Positions 1 through 5,016 are shown, counted from the first letter of the stretch. The stretch is DNA of 5,016 nucleotides from an uncultured Spirochaetia bacterium (GCA_937967705.1 CALCJG010000226.1:1-5016); one strand, 5' to 3'. Numbers and translations: made by a program. Notes: generated from the letters alone by a model not told the origin.

Positions 1-1
1 T

Positions 2-1783
2 ATCCATTCCGCCTGCGGTGAACCCCGTTTTCTCACCTCCTCACTGATGGATTATGTGGAATCCCATCCCAAGGCCTGCTATGATGCGGAGGTGATGCAT
101 CTGTGGAGTCAGAACAGCCGGGATGCCGGGGAGCGTTTTCAGGCCAATTTCCGCACCAACTGTTTCTTCGTCAATTCTGCCGTTCAGGATGCCCTGAGCC
201 GGGGGCTGGCGGATTACACCCCACTGTCTCTTTCCCAGATACCCGCCGCTCTCCGCCGGGGATTTCTGGATGTGGATGTGGCGCTGATCCAGACCTCTCT
301 CCCAGATGAGAAAGGCCGTTTAAGCCTGGGGGTCAGCGTGGATATTACCCTGGCGGCCGTCCGAAGGGCAGAGGTCGTCATCGCCCAGATCAACCGCTTC
401 ATGCCCCGTGTGGAGGGAGATGCCTGGGTGACCATGGAGGAGATAACCTATCTTGTGCCCCGGGATGAGCCGCTCCTGGAGTTTTCTCCCTGGCCAGGGG
501 ATGAGGTGTCCGACCGGATCGGCCGGTATGCGGCTCGGCTGGTTCGGGACGGCGACACCCTTCAGGTGGGATACGGAGCCCTGCCGGACGCAGTGCTGAT
601 ACATCTCTCATCAAAAAAGGATCTGGGACTGCACAGCGGCATTATAAGCGATGGTCTGGTCCGGCTGATTCGTGAGGGGGTGATCAGCAACAGCCGAAAG
701 AGCCGGGACCGGGGGCTCTCCGTTGCCTCGATCTGTCTGGGCAGCCGGGAAAGCTTCGATTTCATAAACAACAACCCCTCCATTGCCTTCCATCCCTCAG
801 ATTATACCAACAATCCCCTGATCATCGCCGCCCAGGAAAACATGCTCTCCCTGAACCAGGTGGAGCGCATAGATCTCACCGGGCAGGCTTCGGTGGATGC
901 GGGATACGGATCGCACGGGGGACTGGGCGGGCAGGCGGATTTCATGCGGGGAACCTCCCTGTCTCCCGGGGGGACCAGCGTGGTGCTGCTATCCTCCGCG
1001 ACACCTGACGGCATGACCTCCCACATCGTACCCAGCTTCCCTGAGGGGGCAGGTGTTGCCATGATGCGCTGCGATGCGGAATATGTCGTAACGGAGTACG
1101 GCATCGCTTTCCTCCACGGCCGCAGCGTCCGGGAAAGGGCCATGGCGCTCATCGCCGTGGCACATCCCGATCACCGGGCCAGGCTCCTGGAGGAGGCCAA
1201 GAGGCTCGGCATGATCTACCGGGACCAGGCCTTTGTGCCGGGACAGAAGGGGCGGTATCCCGAGGAGTTGGAGTGTGAGCGGGAGATGAAGGGAGGCGGT
1301 AAGGTTCTGCTGCGGCCCGTTCGGGTGAGCGACGAGGAACCGGTCAAGGATTTCTTCTATTCCCTCTCGGATAAGAGCATGGAGCGGCGGTTCATCTCAT
1401 CCCGCAAGGACATGCATCACGACCGTCTGCAGAATTTCGTTGTCATAGATTACTCCGAGGAGATGATCATCCTGGCCGTACTGCAGGAGGAGGACGAGGT
1501 GGAGATGGTCGTTGGTCTCGGGGAGTACCGTCTGGATCAGTCAGGCCAGTATGCGGAAGTGGCCTTTGCCGTCCGGGATACTTATCAGGGGCGAGGCCTG
1601 GGTGGGGTGCTTCTGAGCTACCTCACCCAGATCGCCGTTAGGGCAGGCCTCCAGGGTTTTACGGCGGAGGTGCTGGTGGAGAACAAATCCATGCTGAGAC
1701 TCTTTGAAAAGATGAACGCAGAGATCGAAAAAAAGATGTCCGAGGGAACCTATGAGCTGATTATGCGCTTTTTACGGGCCTGA
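2..1783 (+). CDS. Bifunctional acetyl-CoA hydrolase/transferase family protein with C-terminal GNAT acetyltransferase domain (5' partial)
   Basis: The reading frame is open to the left edge, and the residues before the first ATG (position 47) still fit the family: an S-A-C-G-E-P stretch resembles the start of Cat1/4-hydroxybutyrate CoA-transferases. The ATG at 47 is therefore internal, and I infer that roughly 30 residues are missing. Numbering from that Met, residues ~1-400 are the CoA-transferase part, with G-Y-G-A-L-P at 175-180 (the GxGxxP CoA/oxyanion motif) and a glycine-rich G-S-H-G-G-L-G-G at 288-295. Residues ~419-576 are a GNAT domain resembling the Pat protein-lysine acetyltransferases, with A-E-V-A-F (Glu504, equivalent to the catalytic Glu of mycobacterial Pat) followed by the acetyl-CoA loop Q-G-R-G-L-G at 514-519. 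This fusion is a known bacterial architecture. The expected role is cytosolic CoA transfer or acyl-CoA hydrolysis, plus probable protein or small-molecule acetylation. One oddity is Gly198, which sits where 4-hydroxybutyrate CoA-transferases carry the catalytic Glu. Family assignment is firm; substrate is unknown. Confidence 0.93.
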   Translation: MHSACGEPRFLTSSLMDYVESHPKACYDAEVMHLWSQNSRDAGERFQANFRTNCFFVNSAVQDALSRGLADYTPLSLSQIPAALRRGFLDVDVALIQTSLPDEKGRLSLGVSVDITLAAVRRAEVVIAQINRFMPRVEGDAWVTMEEITYLVPRDEPLLEFSPWPGDEVSDRIGRYAARLVRDGDTLQVGYGALPDAVLIHLSSKKDLGLHSGIISDGLVRLIREGVISNSRKSRDRGLSVASICLGSRESFDFINNNPSIAFHPSDYTNNPLIIAAQENMLSLNQVERIDLTGQASVDAGYGSHGGLGGQADFMRGTSLSPGGTSVVLLSSATPDGMTSHIVPSFPEGAGVAMMRCDAEYVVTEYGIAFLHGRSVRERAMALIAVAHPDHRARLLEEAKRLGMIYRDQAFVPGQKGRYPEELECEREMKGGGKVLLRPVRVSDEEPVKDFFYSLSDKSMERRFISSRKDMHHDRLQNFVVIDYSEEMIILAVLQEEDEVEMVVGLGEYRLDQSGQYAEVAFAVRDTYQGRGLGGVLLSYLTQIAVRAGLQGFTAEVLVENKSMLRLFEKMNAEIEKKMSEGTYELIMRFLRA

Positions 1784-1811
1784 AACAGTCCGGTTGGAAG
1801 GTTTTTTTTCA

Positions 1812-1840
1812 TTGACAGATGAGTCTAGACCTGTTAGTTT
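1812..1840 (+). promoter_or_regulatory. Sigma-70-like promoter for the STAS-like gene
   Basis: A perfect TTGACA (-35) lies at 1812-1817. A 17-bp spacer follows, then TAGTTT at 1835-1840, a weak -10 that keeps the important first T, the A and the last T. Transcription would start near 1847, giving a leader of about 25 nt to the ATG at 1872, with the Shine-Dalgarno sequence inside it. The element lies in the 88-bp gap after the upstream fusion gene, so the small gene need not depend on readthrough. The call rests on motif and spacing only. Confidence 0.55.
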
Positions 1841-1860
1841 AGGGTCAACGGCGTACATTA

Positions 1861-1868
1861 GGGAGGGG
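1861..1868 (+). promoter_or_regulatory. Shine-Dalgarno sequence that decides the start of the STAS-like gene
   Basis: GGGAGGGG ends 3 nt before the ATG at 1872, and its GGAGG core (1862-1866) is 5 nt away. The alternative TTG start at 1794 has no comparable site, and starting there would place the promoter inside the coding region. This favours the ATG at 1872. Confidence 0.75.
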
Positions 1869-1871
1869 AAC

Positions 1872-2243
1872 ATGGCAAGCGGTAAAGATATGTTCCGGTA
1901 CGAATACCGGGAAAAGGACGATGTTCTGGTGGGAGTTATTTCTGCGCCGAACATGGACAAGGACGAGGCGTTCCAGATCTTCGCTTACGCCGAATCCGAA
2001 ATGCCTCAGCAGCCCAAGCACTCCCATTTTATCCTGGACGCGAGGACTGTCAAAAGCGTCTCAGATCCCGCCATCGGTATACTCATGAAGTCCCTGTCGG
2101 TACTGCAGAAGGTCAAGGGGTATATGATACTGGTCATGACTGAAAGCCTTCTGCAGGATGTCATGCTGCGTCATCCCGCCATGTTCGATTATTACGCCGT
2201 CTTCCACAGCATCGAAGACGCCGTTACCTTCGCCAAGAAGTAA
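1872..2243 (+). CDS. Small STAS-like domain protein (possible anti-sigma-factor-antagonist fold)
   Basis: This is a 123-residue soluble protein with no signal peptide or membrane segment. The pattern resembles a single STAS domain: a beta strand at V-L-V-G-V-I-S (18-24), a strand at F-I-L-D-A-R (53-58), a loop and helix at V-S-D-P-A-I-G-I-L (63-71), a strand at G-Y-M-I-L-V-M (83-89), and a C-terminal S-I-E-D-A-V-T-F (113-120) like the S-x-x-E-A-L end of SpoIIAA-type proteins. Aligned to the canonical D-S-S-G-L-G-V-L, the phosphorylated Ser position is Pro66, so classical kinase-controlled switching is unlikely unless Ser64 replaces it. STAS proteins usually bind partner proteins or small ligands; no partner kinase or sigma factor is seen here. 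The frame can be extended to a TTG at 1794, but the ATG at 1872 has the ribosome site. I assign the fold from the strand-helix pattern with moderate confidence; the function is unknown. Confidence 0.8.
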   Translation: MASGKDMFRYEYREKDDVLVGVISAPNMDKDEAFQIFAYAESEMPQQPKHSHFILDARTVKSVSDPAIGILMKSLSVLQKVKGYMILVMTESLLQDVMLRHPAMFDYYAVFHSIEDAVTFAKK

Positions 2244-2244
2244 T

Positions 2245-2276
2245 CTCCTCCGGCATAATCTTCTCACCTGGAGGAG
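2245..2276 (+). terminator. Inverted repeat after the STAS-like gene, possible weak terminator
   Basis: CTCCTCC at 2245-2251 pairs with GGAGGAG at 2270-2276. In plus-strand RNA the stem extends by a G-U and a G-C pair (2252-2253 with 2268-2269), enclosing a 14-nt loop. It begins one base after the stop codon. No T-tract follows, so it is not a canonical intrinsic terminator. It could still protect the 3' end or reduce readthrough into the convergent dehydrogenase gene. Confidence 0.35.
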
Positions 2277-2309
2277 CATCCCGTTTCGCAGGGAAGGCGC
2301 CGTTCTTCC

Positions 2310-3416
2310 TTAGAAGGGGAAGCTGTGCCCCTTCAGATTAAGCTCTGCCCTCATCTTTTTAATGTCGTCAATCAGGCTGTCGTCCAGCGGTACGCCCCTG
2401 TCCTTGCGGTAGAGCCAGTTCAAATACTCCTTTTCCCCGGCGGTATAGATTCGCTCCTTTCCCGGCATCTTTTCCGAGGAGCGGAGAGCCCTCAGGATAT
2501 CTCCCGTGGTCTTTTTAAAGGAGCTCACCTCGGTAAAATGGGATACGTCGATGGCCATAAAGAAATGCCCCAGACGATAGGGGACTTTCTTCCCGTTTTC
2601 GAAGCCTGAGAGCATTTTCAGGAAGCTTCCCCCCTGCAGGGCGGCCGAGAGGATTTCGACGACGGTGGCGTAGCCGTATCCCTTATAACCGGCCCCATCT
2701 TCGCCGATGCCACCGAGAGGGGTCAGGGCGGCGGTTCCTTTGATGAGCGCCTCCAAGGCGTCGGCAGGATCGGTGGTGGATGTCCCGTCGTGCTTGATGA
2801 CCCAGCCTTCGGGCATGGGTTTCTTCTGCCTCTCGTAGATTTCGATTTTGCCCCTCTGGGTCACCGATGTGGCGCAGTCGATCAGGAAGGGAAATTCCTC
2901 GTCGGTGGGCATGCCGAAGACCAGGGGATTGGTGCCAAGCATGTTTTCCACGCCGAAGGTGGGCGCGATGGAGGGACGGGCGTTGGTCCCCGTCATGCCG
3001 ATCATGCCCTCCCGGGCGGCCATCATCGGGTAGTATCCTGCGATGCCGTAATGGGTTGAGTTGCGGACGGCTACCATCCCCAGTCCGCAGGTGCGGGCCT
3101 TCTCCATCGCCATCTCCATGGAGCGTCGGGCGACGACCATGCCCATGCCGTTGTGTCCGTCCACGACGGCCGTGGCGGGGGACTGCTTCACGATCTCGAA
3201 TTCCGTCACGGGCAGTTGTATGCCTTCCTTTATGCGGTCGTAGTAGATGGGTTTGAGCCGGTTGATGCCGTGGGAATCAATGCCCAGCTTGTCGGCGGTA
3301 ATGAGCACATCGGCGCAGACTCTGGCGTCCTCCTCCGGAACGGAGATGCCACGGAAGACATCGATCATGAAGTTCTCCATGGTTTTAAAATCGACCCAGA
3401 TGGTGTTCTCGGACAT
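2310..3416 (-). CDS. Ldh_2 family oxidoreductase (malate/L-lactate/ureidoglycolate dehydrogenase-like)
   Basis: This 368-residue protein belongs to the NAD(P)-dependent Ldh_2 family, which is unrelated to classical Rossmann-fold malate and lactate dehydrogenases and reversibly reduces 2-oxo acids or related imines. Visible hallmarks are D-S-H-G at 47-50 (His49), N-S-T-H-Y-G at 119-124 (His122, the expected catalytic acid/base), G-T-N-P-L-V-F-G at 161-168 and L-I-D-C-A-T-S at 178-184. Length is slightly above the family norm of about 330-360. The protein is cytosolic, with no signal peptide. The start ATG is preceded by AGGAGG at 3423-3428 with 6-nt spacing. The gene has its own promoter and leader and ends convergently with the STAS-like gene. 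Substrate cannot be read from sequence: malate, lactate, sulfolactate, ureidoglycolate and delta1-piperideine-2-carboxylate enzymes all share this fold. Family certain, substrate open. Confidence 0.95.
   Translation of the reverse strand: MSENTIWVDFKTMENFMIDVFRGISVPEEDARVCADVLITADKLGIDSHGINRLKPIYYDRIKEGIQLPVTEFEIVKQSPATAVVDGHNGMGMVVARRSMEMAMEKARTCGLGMVAVRNSTHYGIAGYYPMMAAREGMIGMTGTNARPSIAPTFGVENMLGTNPLVFGMPTDEEFPFLIDCATSVTQRGKIEIYERQKKPMPEGWVIKHDGTSTTDPADALEALIKGTAALTPLGGIGEDGAGYKGYGYATVVEILSAALQGGSFLKMLSGFENGKKVPYRLGHFFMAIDVSHFTEVSSFKKTTGDILRALRSSEKMPGKERIYTAGEKEYLNWLYRKDRGVPLDDSLIDDIKKMRAELNLKGHSFPF
2313..2334 (-). other. GC-rich hairpin overlapping the last codons of the dehydrogenase
   Basis: A perfect 7-bp inverted repeat, GAAGGGG/CCCCTTC, with an 8-nt loop covers the last codons of the dehydrogenase, directly before its stop. 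A second, weaker repeat (GGAAG/CTTCC, 2292-2296 with 2305-2309) follows downstream. Neither has a U-tract. They may act as 3' stabilisers or factor-dependent stops, or arise by chance from the final codons. Confidence 0.3.
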
Positions 3417-3501
3417 GACTGTCCTCCTCGAATAGGATTAATCGCAAGGGGGGATGGATGCTTCCGGCTTGCTGAGGTCGTGAACGCCCCTGCAATGCAA
3501 T

Positions 3502-3525
3502 GGCGCCGTCTCGCAGGACAACGCC
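3502..3525 (-). other. Stable leader hairpin upstream of the dehydrogenase
   Basis: On the minus strand, GGCGTTGTC and GACGGCGCC form a 9-bp stem with a 6-nt loop (CTGCGA). Two of the pairs are G-U, which form in minus-strand RNA but would be C-A mismatches in plus-strand RNA. This supports a structured transcript in the direction of the dehydrogenase. It would sit at the very 5' end of a leader of about 110 nt starting near 3529. It does not match any riboswitch class I can recognise. Confidence 0.45.
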
Positions 3526-3535
3526 TGTGGCGGTC

Positions 3536-3563
3536 AGATTATTCCCCGGCCTAAATCTGTCAA
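3536..3563 (-). promoter_or_regulatory. Sigma-70-like promoter for the dehydrogenase gene
   Basis: Read on the minus strand, a perfect TTGACA occupies 3563-3558. A 16-bp spacer follows, then TAATCT at 3541-3536 as a partial -10. The predicted start near 3529 gives a leader of about 110 nt before the ATG at 3416. The dyad at 3541-3570 overlaps it and suggests regulation. No sequence test beyond motif matching was possible. Confidence 0.55.
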
Positions 3564-3570
3564 GGGGAAT
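3541..3570. promoter_or_regulatory. Candidate operator: ATTCCCC-N16-GGGGAAT dyad over the dehydrogenase promoter
   Basis: Two perfect 7-bp half-sites (3541-3547 and 3564-3570) are separated by 16 bp, with centres 23 bp apart, close to two helical turns. One arm lies just upstream of the -35 box and the other at the edge of the -10, so a bound dimer would cover the promoter. A competing inverted pair, CCTAAA/TTTAGG plus TCTG/CAGA (3550-3559 with 3571-3585), overlaps it. No regulator gene is in the window. Confidence 0.4.
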
Positions 3571-3612
3571 CAGACCTTTTTTAGGCAGGGTAAACGGCGC
3601 ATGACGGGGATG

Positions 3613-4008
3613 TCAGAGAGACGAAAAAAGGGTTTTGGAAGCGATCAGGACCGAGGTCTCCAGTCCCGCCTCCCGGTTTTCATGAGCCCGAAGGTAGTCC
3701 GGGGAGGATATCATCTTCAGGAAGGCCTTGCGCGAGGGGTATTCCACCAGCATGATGCGGTCCCATTCGTCACCCGGAAGTCCGATGACCAGCCCGGCGG
3801 CGTCCCCCATCCAGAGAAGTCGTCCGCCGACTCCTGCCAGCATGGGAGCCACGGCGGCAGTGTAGCGGTCGTAGGCTCGCCTGGATTCCCGGCGACTTTC
3901 CGGGGAGGAGTTACGGAATTTCAGGAGATTGACCATAACGAAAGGGCCCTGATCGGGGCAGGACGATAGGGCCTGGATCTGTTCCGCAGTCGGTTGAATG
4001 GCTCCCAT
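3613..4008 (-). CDS. DUF1330 family protein
   Basis: This 131-residue soluble protein resembles the DUF1330 family, which adopts a dimeric alpha-beta barrel (ferredoxin-like) fold related to small monooxygenase-like and EthD-like proteins. Family landmarks are P-F-V-M-V-N-L-L-K-F-R at 22-32, Y-D-R-Y at 46-49, G-G-R-L-L-W-M-G at 61-68, W-D-R-I-M-L-V-E-Y-P-S-R at 82-93 followed by A-F-L-K-M, and R-E-A-G-L-E at 112-117. The biochemical role of the family is not established. The start ATG has AGGAGG at 4014-4019 with 5-nt spacing. It lies 36 bp downstream of the C_GCAxxG_C_C gene and is probably co-transcribed with it. No clear intrinsic terminator follows its stop, so some readthrough towards the dehydrogenase is possible. 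Confidence 0.9.
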   Translation of the reverse strand: MGAIQPTAEQIQALSSCPDQGPFVMVNLLKFRNSSPESRRESRRAYDRYTAAVAPMLAGVGGRLLWMGDAAGLVIGLPGDEWDRIMLVEYPSRKAFLKMISSPDYLRAHENREAGLETSVLIASKTLFSSL

Positions 4009-4044
4009 AGGATCCTCCTGATAATCATGAAATGGGGAAAAAGG

Positions 4045-4485
4045 TCATATCATCGCGTCCACGATCTCCGCGGCACTTTTCACCAGGCTGGGACAGACGG
4101 TCGTGAAGAGTTTTATCGCTTCATCGGACTTACGGGCCTCTTCCGTACTGATGTCGAAATTCAGCAGATCGCGGCAGAGAATGGATCCGTGACGCTCTTC
4201 GAATTCCTTCAGAAAACGCTCGCCGATCTCATAGGCCCTCTGCTTCACGGCGTAGTCGTCTTCCTGCCCCTGGCCGAATTTCAGTCCCAGAACCATCAGG
4301 GCGCCGCTGACGGCACCGCAAACGTGCTGGCGCCTCGTGATCCCTGCGCCGAATATGGTGCTTATCTTCAGGCAGAGATCCCTATCCATCCCCAAATCAA
4401 CCCCGAATGCGCCCAGGAGCGCCTGGGAGCAATTAAACTGGCTTTCGAAAAGCTTTGAAGCTATTTCCGACTTTTTCATAGGCAT
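4045..4485 (-). CDS. C_GCAxxG_C_C family predicted redox-active protein
   Basis: This 146-residue cytosolic protein has the cysteine pattern of the C_GCAxxG_C_C family, a group of predicted redox or metal-binding proteins common in anaerobes. From the chosen Met, Cys19 is in N-C-S-Q-A-L, Cys56 in V-C-G-A-V-S-G-A-L, Cys104 in L-C-R-D-L-L and Cys131 in V-C-P-S-L-V. Cys38 is an extra cysteine. A glycine-containing I-F-G-A-G-I loop (44-49) precedes the central motif, as is usual. The start is uncertain: the frame opens with GTG at 4524, but no ribosome site precedes it and it would lie at the predicted transcription start. The ATG at 4485 gives a family-like N-terminus, although its purine-rich site is distant; the ATG at 4479 is another option. 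The enzymatic activity of the family is not established. Confidence 0.9.
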   Translation of the reverse strand: MPMKKSEIASKLFESQFNCSQALLGAFGVDLGMDRDLCLKISTIFGAGITRRQHVCGAVSGALMVLGLKFGQGQEDDYAVKQRAYEIGERFLKEFEERHGSILCRDLLNFDISTEEARKSDEAIKLFTTVCPSLVKSAAEIVDAMI

Positions 4486-4497
4486 GCCGGGAGACGA

Positions 4498-4511
4498 CCC
4501 CCCTCCCTCCT
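4498..4511 (-). promoter_or_regulatory. Unusually placed purine-rich ribosome site for the C_GCAxxG_C_C gene
   Basis: AGGAGGGAGGGGGG on the minus strand ends 12 nt before the ATG at 4485, and its AGGAGG core is 20 nt away, farther than usual. A GGGAG/CTCCC pairing between this run and the sequence next to the ATG could form a small hairpin, shortening the effective spacing or masking the site. Confidence 0.4.
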
Positions 4512-4527
4512 GAAAAGGATACACGGC

Positions 4528-4544
4528 AACAGTCTATACCTGTT
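4528..4544. promoter_or_regulatory. Dyad AACAG-N7-CTGTT centred on a putative -10 box
   Basis: A perfect 5-bp inverted repeat (4528-4532 and 4540-4544) surrounds the minus-strand TATAGA at 4538-4533. Its symmetry and position fit an operator for a dimeric regulator. Short dyads like this arise by chance fairly often, so support is limited. Confidence 0.3.
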
Positions 4545-4558
4545 CAGTTGTTGATCAA
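4531..4558 (-). promoter_or_regulatory. Putative promoter of the C_GCAxxG_C_C / DUF1330 pair
   Basis: On the minus strand, TTGATC (4558-4553) is followed after 16 bp by TAGACT (4536-4531), with an overlapping TATAGA at 4538-4533. Both hexamers are partial matches. The location, in the 130-bp gap before the redox gene, is right for a promoter, and the predicted start lies near 4524. Confidence 0.35.
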
Positions 4559-4610
4559 TCATTTTTTTCTTTGATAGGATGAGTTTCAAAAAAGGAATCA
4601 GGATTGATCA
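4552..4610. repeat. AT-rich imperfect inverted repeat between the CPBP and redox genes
   Basis: Arms TGATCAATC (4552-4560) and GATTGATCA (4602-4610) are perfect 9-bp inverted copies. Inside them, TTTGA (4570-4574) pairs with TCAAA (4586-4590), and a T7 run (4562-4568) faces an A6 run (4588-4593). The whole can fold as one long interrupted hairpin. It begins 5 bp after the stop of the minus-strand CPBP gene and overlaps the putative -35 of the next gene. A terminator role is possible, but the T-rich stretches lie inside the stem rather than after it. Confidence 0.45.
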
Positions 4611-4615
4611 GACAA

Positions 4616-5016
4616 TTAGAAAAGGAGGATCGTGAGGTTGGCAACGGCGTGGATGACAAAACAGGGAAGCAGGGAGCCTCGAAGATAACAGATCAGGCAC
4701 AGCATGGCCCCTGAAAGCATATAGCCCGCAAGGAAGAGGGGGGATGCCGTGGCGTGGACTAGTGTGAAGAGCAGGGTGGAGAATACCCCCGAAACCAGAT
4801 AACCGTGTTTTTCCCCCTGCCGGAGGAAGAGAAAGTGCCGGAAAAAGAGCTCTTCCAGGGCCGGACCGACGATTGCACCGGAGAGAAAATAGGTAAATAG
4901 CAGGGGAGAAGGGAGGGAGCGCGGATCGCCGGGACCGTTGAGGGCGGCCAGGGCCAATCCGAGGAAGAGTCCTGCCGGCAGGGAAAGAAGAAGATCCTGC
5001 CGGGGTTGCCGGGACT
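4616..5016 (-). CDS. CPBP family intramembrane metalloprotease (5' partial)
   Basis: About 132 residues of a hydrophobic membrane protein are visible, and the frame is open through the right edge, so the N-terminus is missing. The TTG at 4957 is inside the gene: 19 in-frame codons precede it, encoding a probable membrane segment (D-L-L-L-S-L-P-A-G-L-F-L-G-L). The CPBP (CAAX protease and bacteriocin-processing) signatures are all present: E-E-L-F-F-R (4838-4855) matches EExxxR, F-T-L-V-H matches FxxxH, and H-A-V-A-N near the C-terminus matches HxxxN. Together these form the membrane-embedded metal site of Rce1-like proteases. Further hydrophobic stretches follow each motif. In bacteria these proteins range from bacteriocin maturation and immunity to unknown housekeeping roles; no bacteriocin precursor is visible here. 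Being complete in its catalytic motifs, it is probably an active protease; substrate unknown. Confidence 0.92.
   Translation of the reverse strand, partial: SRQPRQDLLLSLPAGLFLGLALAALNGPGDPRSLPSPLLFTYFLSGAIVGPALEELFFRHFLFLRQGEKHGYLVSGVFSTLLFTLVHATASPLFLAGYMLSGAMLCLICYLRGSLLPCFVIHAVANLTILLF

Noticed and set aside
802..1152. 116-codon minus-strand frame inside the CoA-transferase region
   Set aside because: It is antisense to well-conserved CoA-transferase motifs and has no family features of its own.
1775..1809. Possible intrinsic terminator after the fusion gene: a CTG/CAG stem with GG/CC pairs, then a T8 run
   Set aside because: The stem has mismatches and the T-run begins 8 nt after it, so it is too weak to annotate.
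1794..1871. N-terminal extension of the STAS-like gene to a TTG start
   Set aside because: It lacks a ribosome site, covers the likely promoter, and the ATG at 1872 has a well-spaced GGAGG.
2867..3256. Arg/Pro/Ser-rich 129-codon frame opposite the dehydrogenase
   Set aside because: Its composition is that of an antisense shadow of a GC-rich gene, and the opposite strand encodes a clear Ldh_2 enzyme.
3431..3530. Known riboswitch upstream of the dehydrogenase
   Set aside because: I could not match the leader to the TPP, SAM, fluoride, ZTP or SAH consensus, so only an unassigned hairpin is reported.
3994..4458. 154-codon plus-strand frame opposite the redox gene
   Set aside because: It overlaps a protein with recognisable conserved cysteine motifs, and its own translation matches no family I know.
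4616..5016. CPBP protease as part of a bacteriocin or phage-defence cassette
   Set aside because: No precursor peptide, transporter, toxin or other defence gene is visible nearby, and most CPBP genes are not in such systems.

Overview
This is a GC-rich bacterial window with compact genes and strong AGGAGG-type ribosome binding sites. The gene content suggests an anaerobe or facultative anaerobe, possibly of the Desulfobacterota (former Deltaproteobacteria) kind. The clues are a CoA-transferase fused to a GNAT acetyltransferase, a C_GCAxxG_C_C redox protein, and a malate/L-lactate-type dehydrogenase. The lineage is an inference from gene content only.

Layout. On the plus strand, positions 2-1783 hold a bifunctional acetyl-CoA hydrolase/transferase plus GNAT protein whose N-terminus lies beyond the left edge. 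A small STAS-like protein (1872-2243) follows, with its own sigma-70-like promoter. Positions 2244-2309 separate convergent genes and contain inverted repeats. All remaining genes are on the minus strand. Read in the direction of transcription, they are a CPBP-family membrane protease (4616-5016, N-terminus beyond the right edge), a C_GCAxxG_C_C protein (4045-4485), a DUF1330 protein (3613-4008) and an Ldh_2-family dehydrogenase (2310-3416). The redox protein and DUF1330 gene are 36 bp apart and probably form one operon. The dehydrogenase has a 196-bp upstream region with a TTGACA promoter, a 7-bp dyad across that promoter and a stable leader hairpin.

How the genes may work together. The fusion protein would combine CoA-thioester chemistry with Pat-like lysine acetylation, while the dehydrogenase handles 2-oxo/2-hydroxy acids. 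Both suit organic-acid metabolism, but nothing in the sequence proves that the two strands share a pathway. I see no mobile element, CRISPR array, tRNA or rRNA. The region looks mostly like ordinary chromosomal metabolism, not a new defence or mobile system. The observations most worth checking are the glycine at the expected catalytic glutamate of the CoA-transferase, the STAS-like protein without the usual phospho-serine, and the symmetrical elements over two minus-strand promoters.
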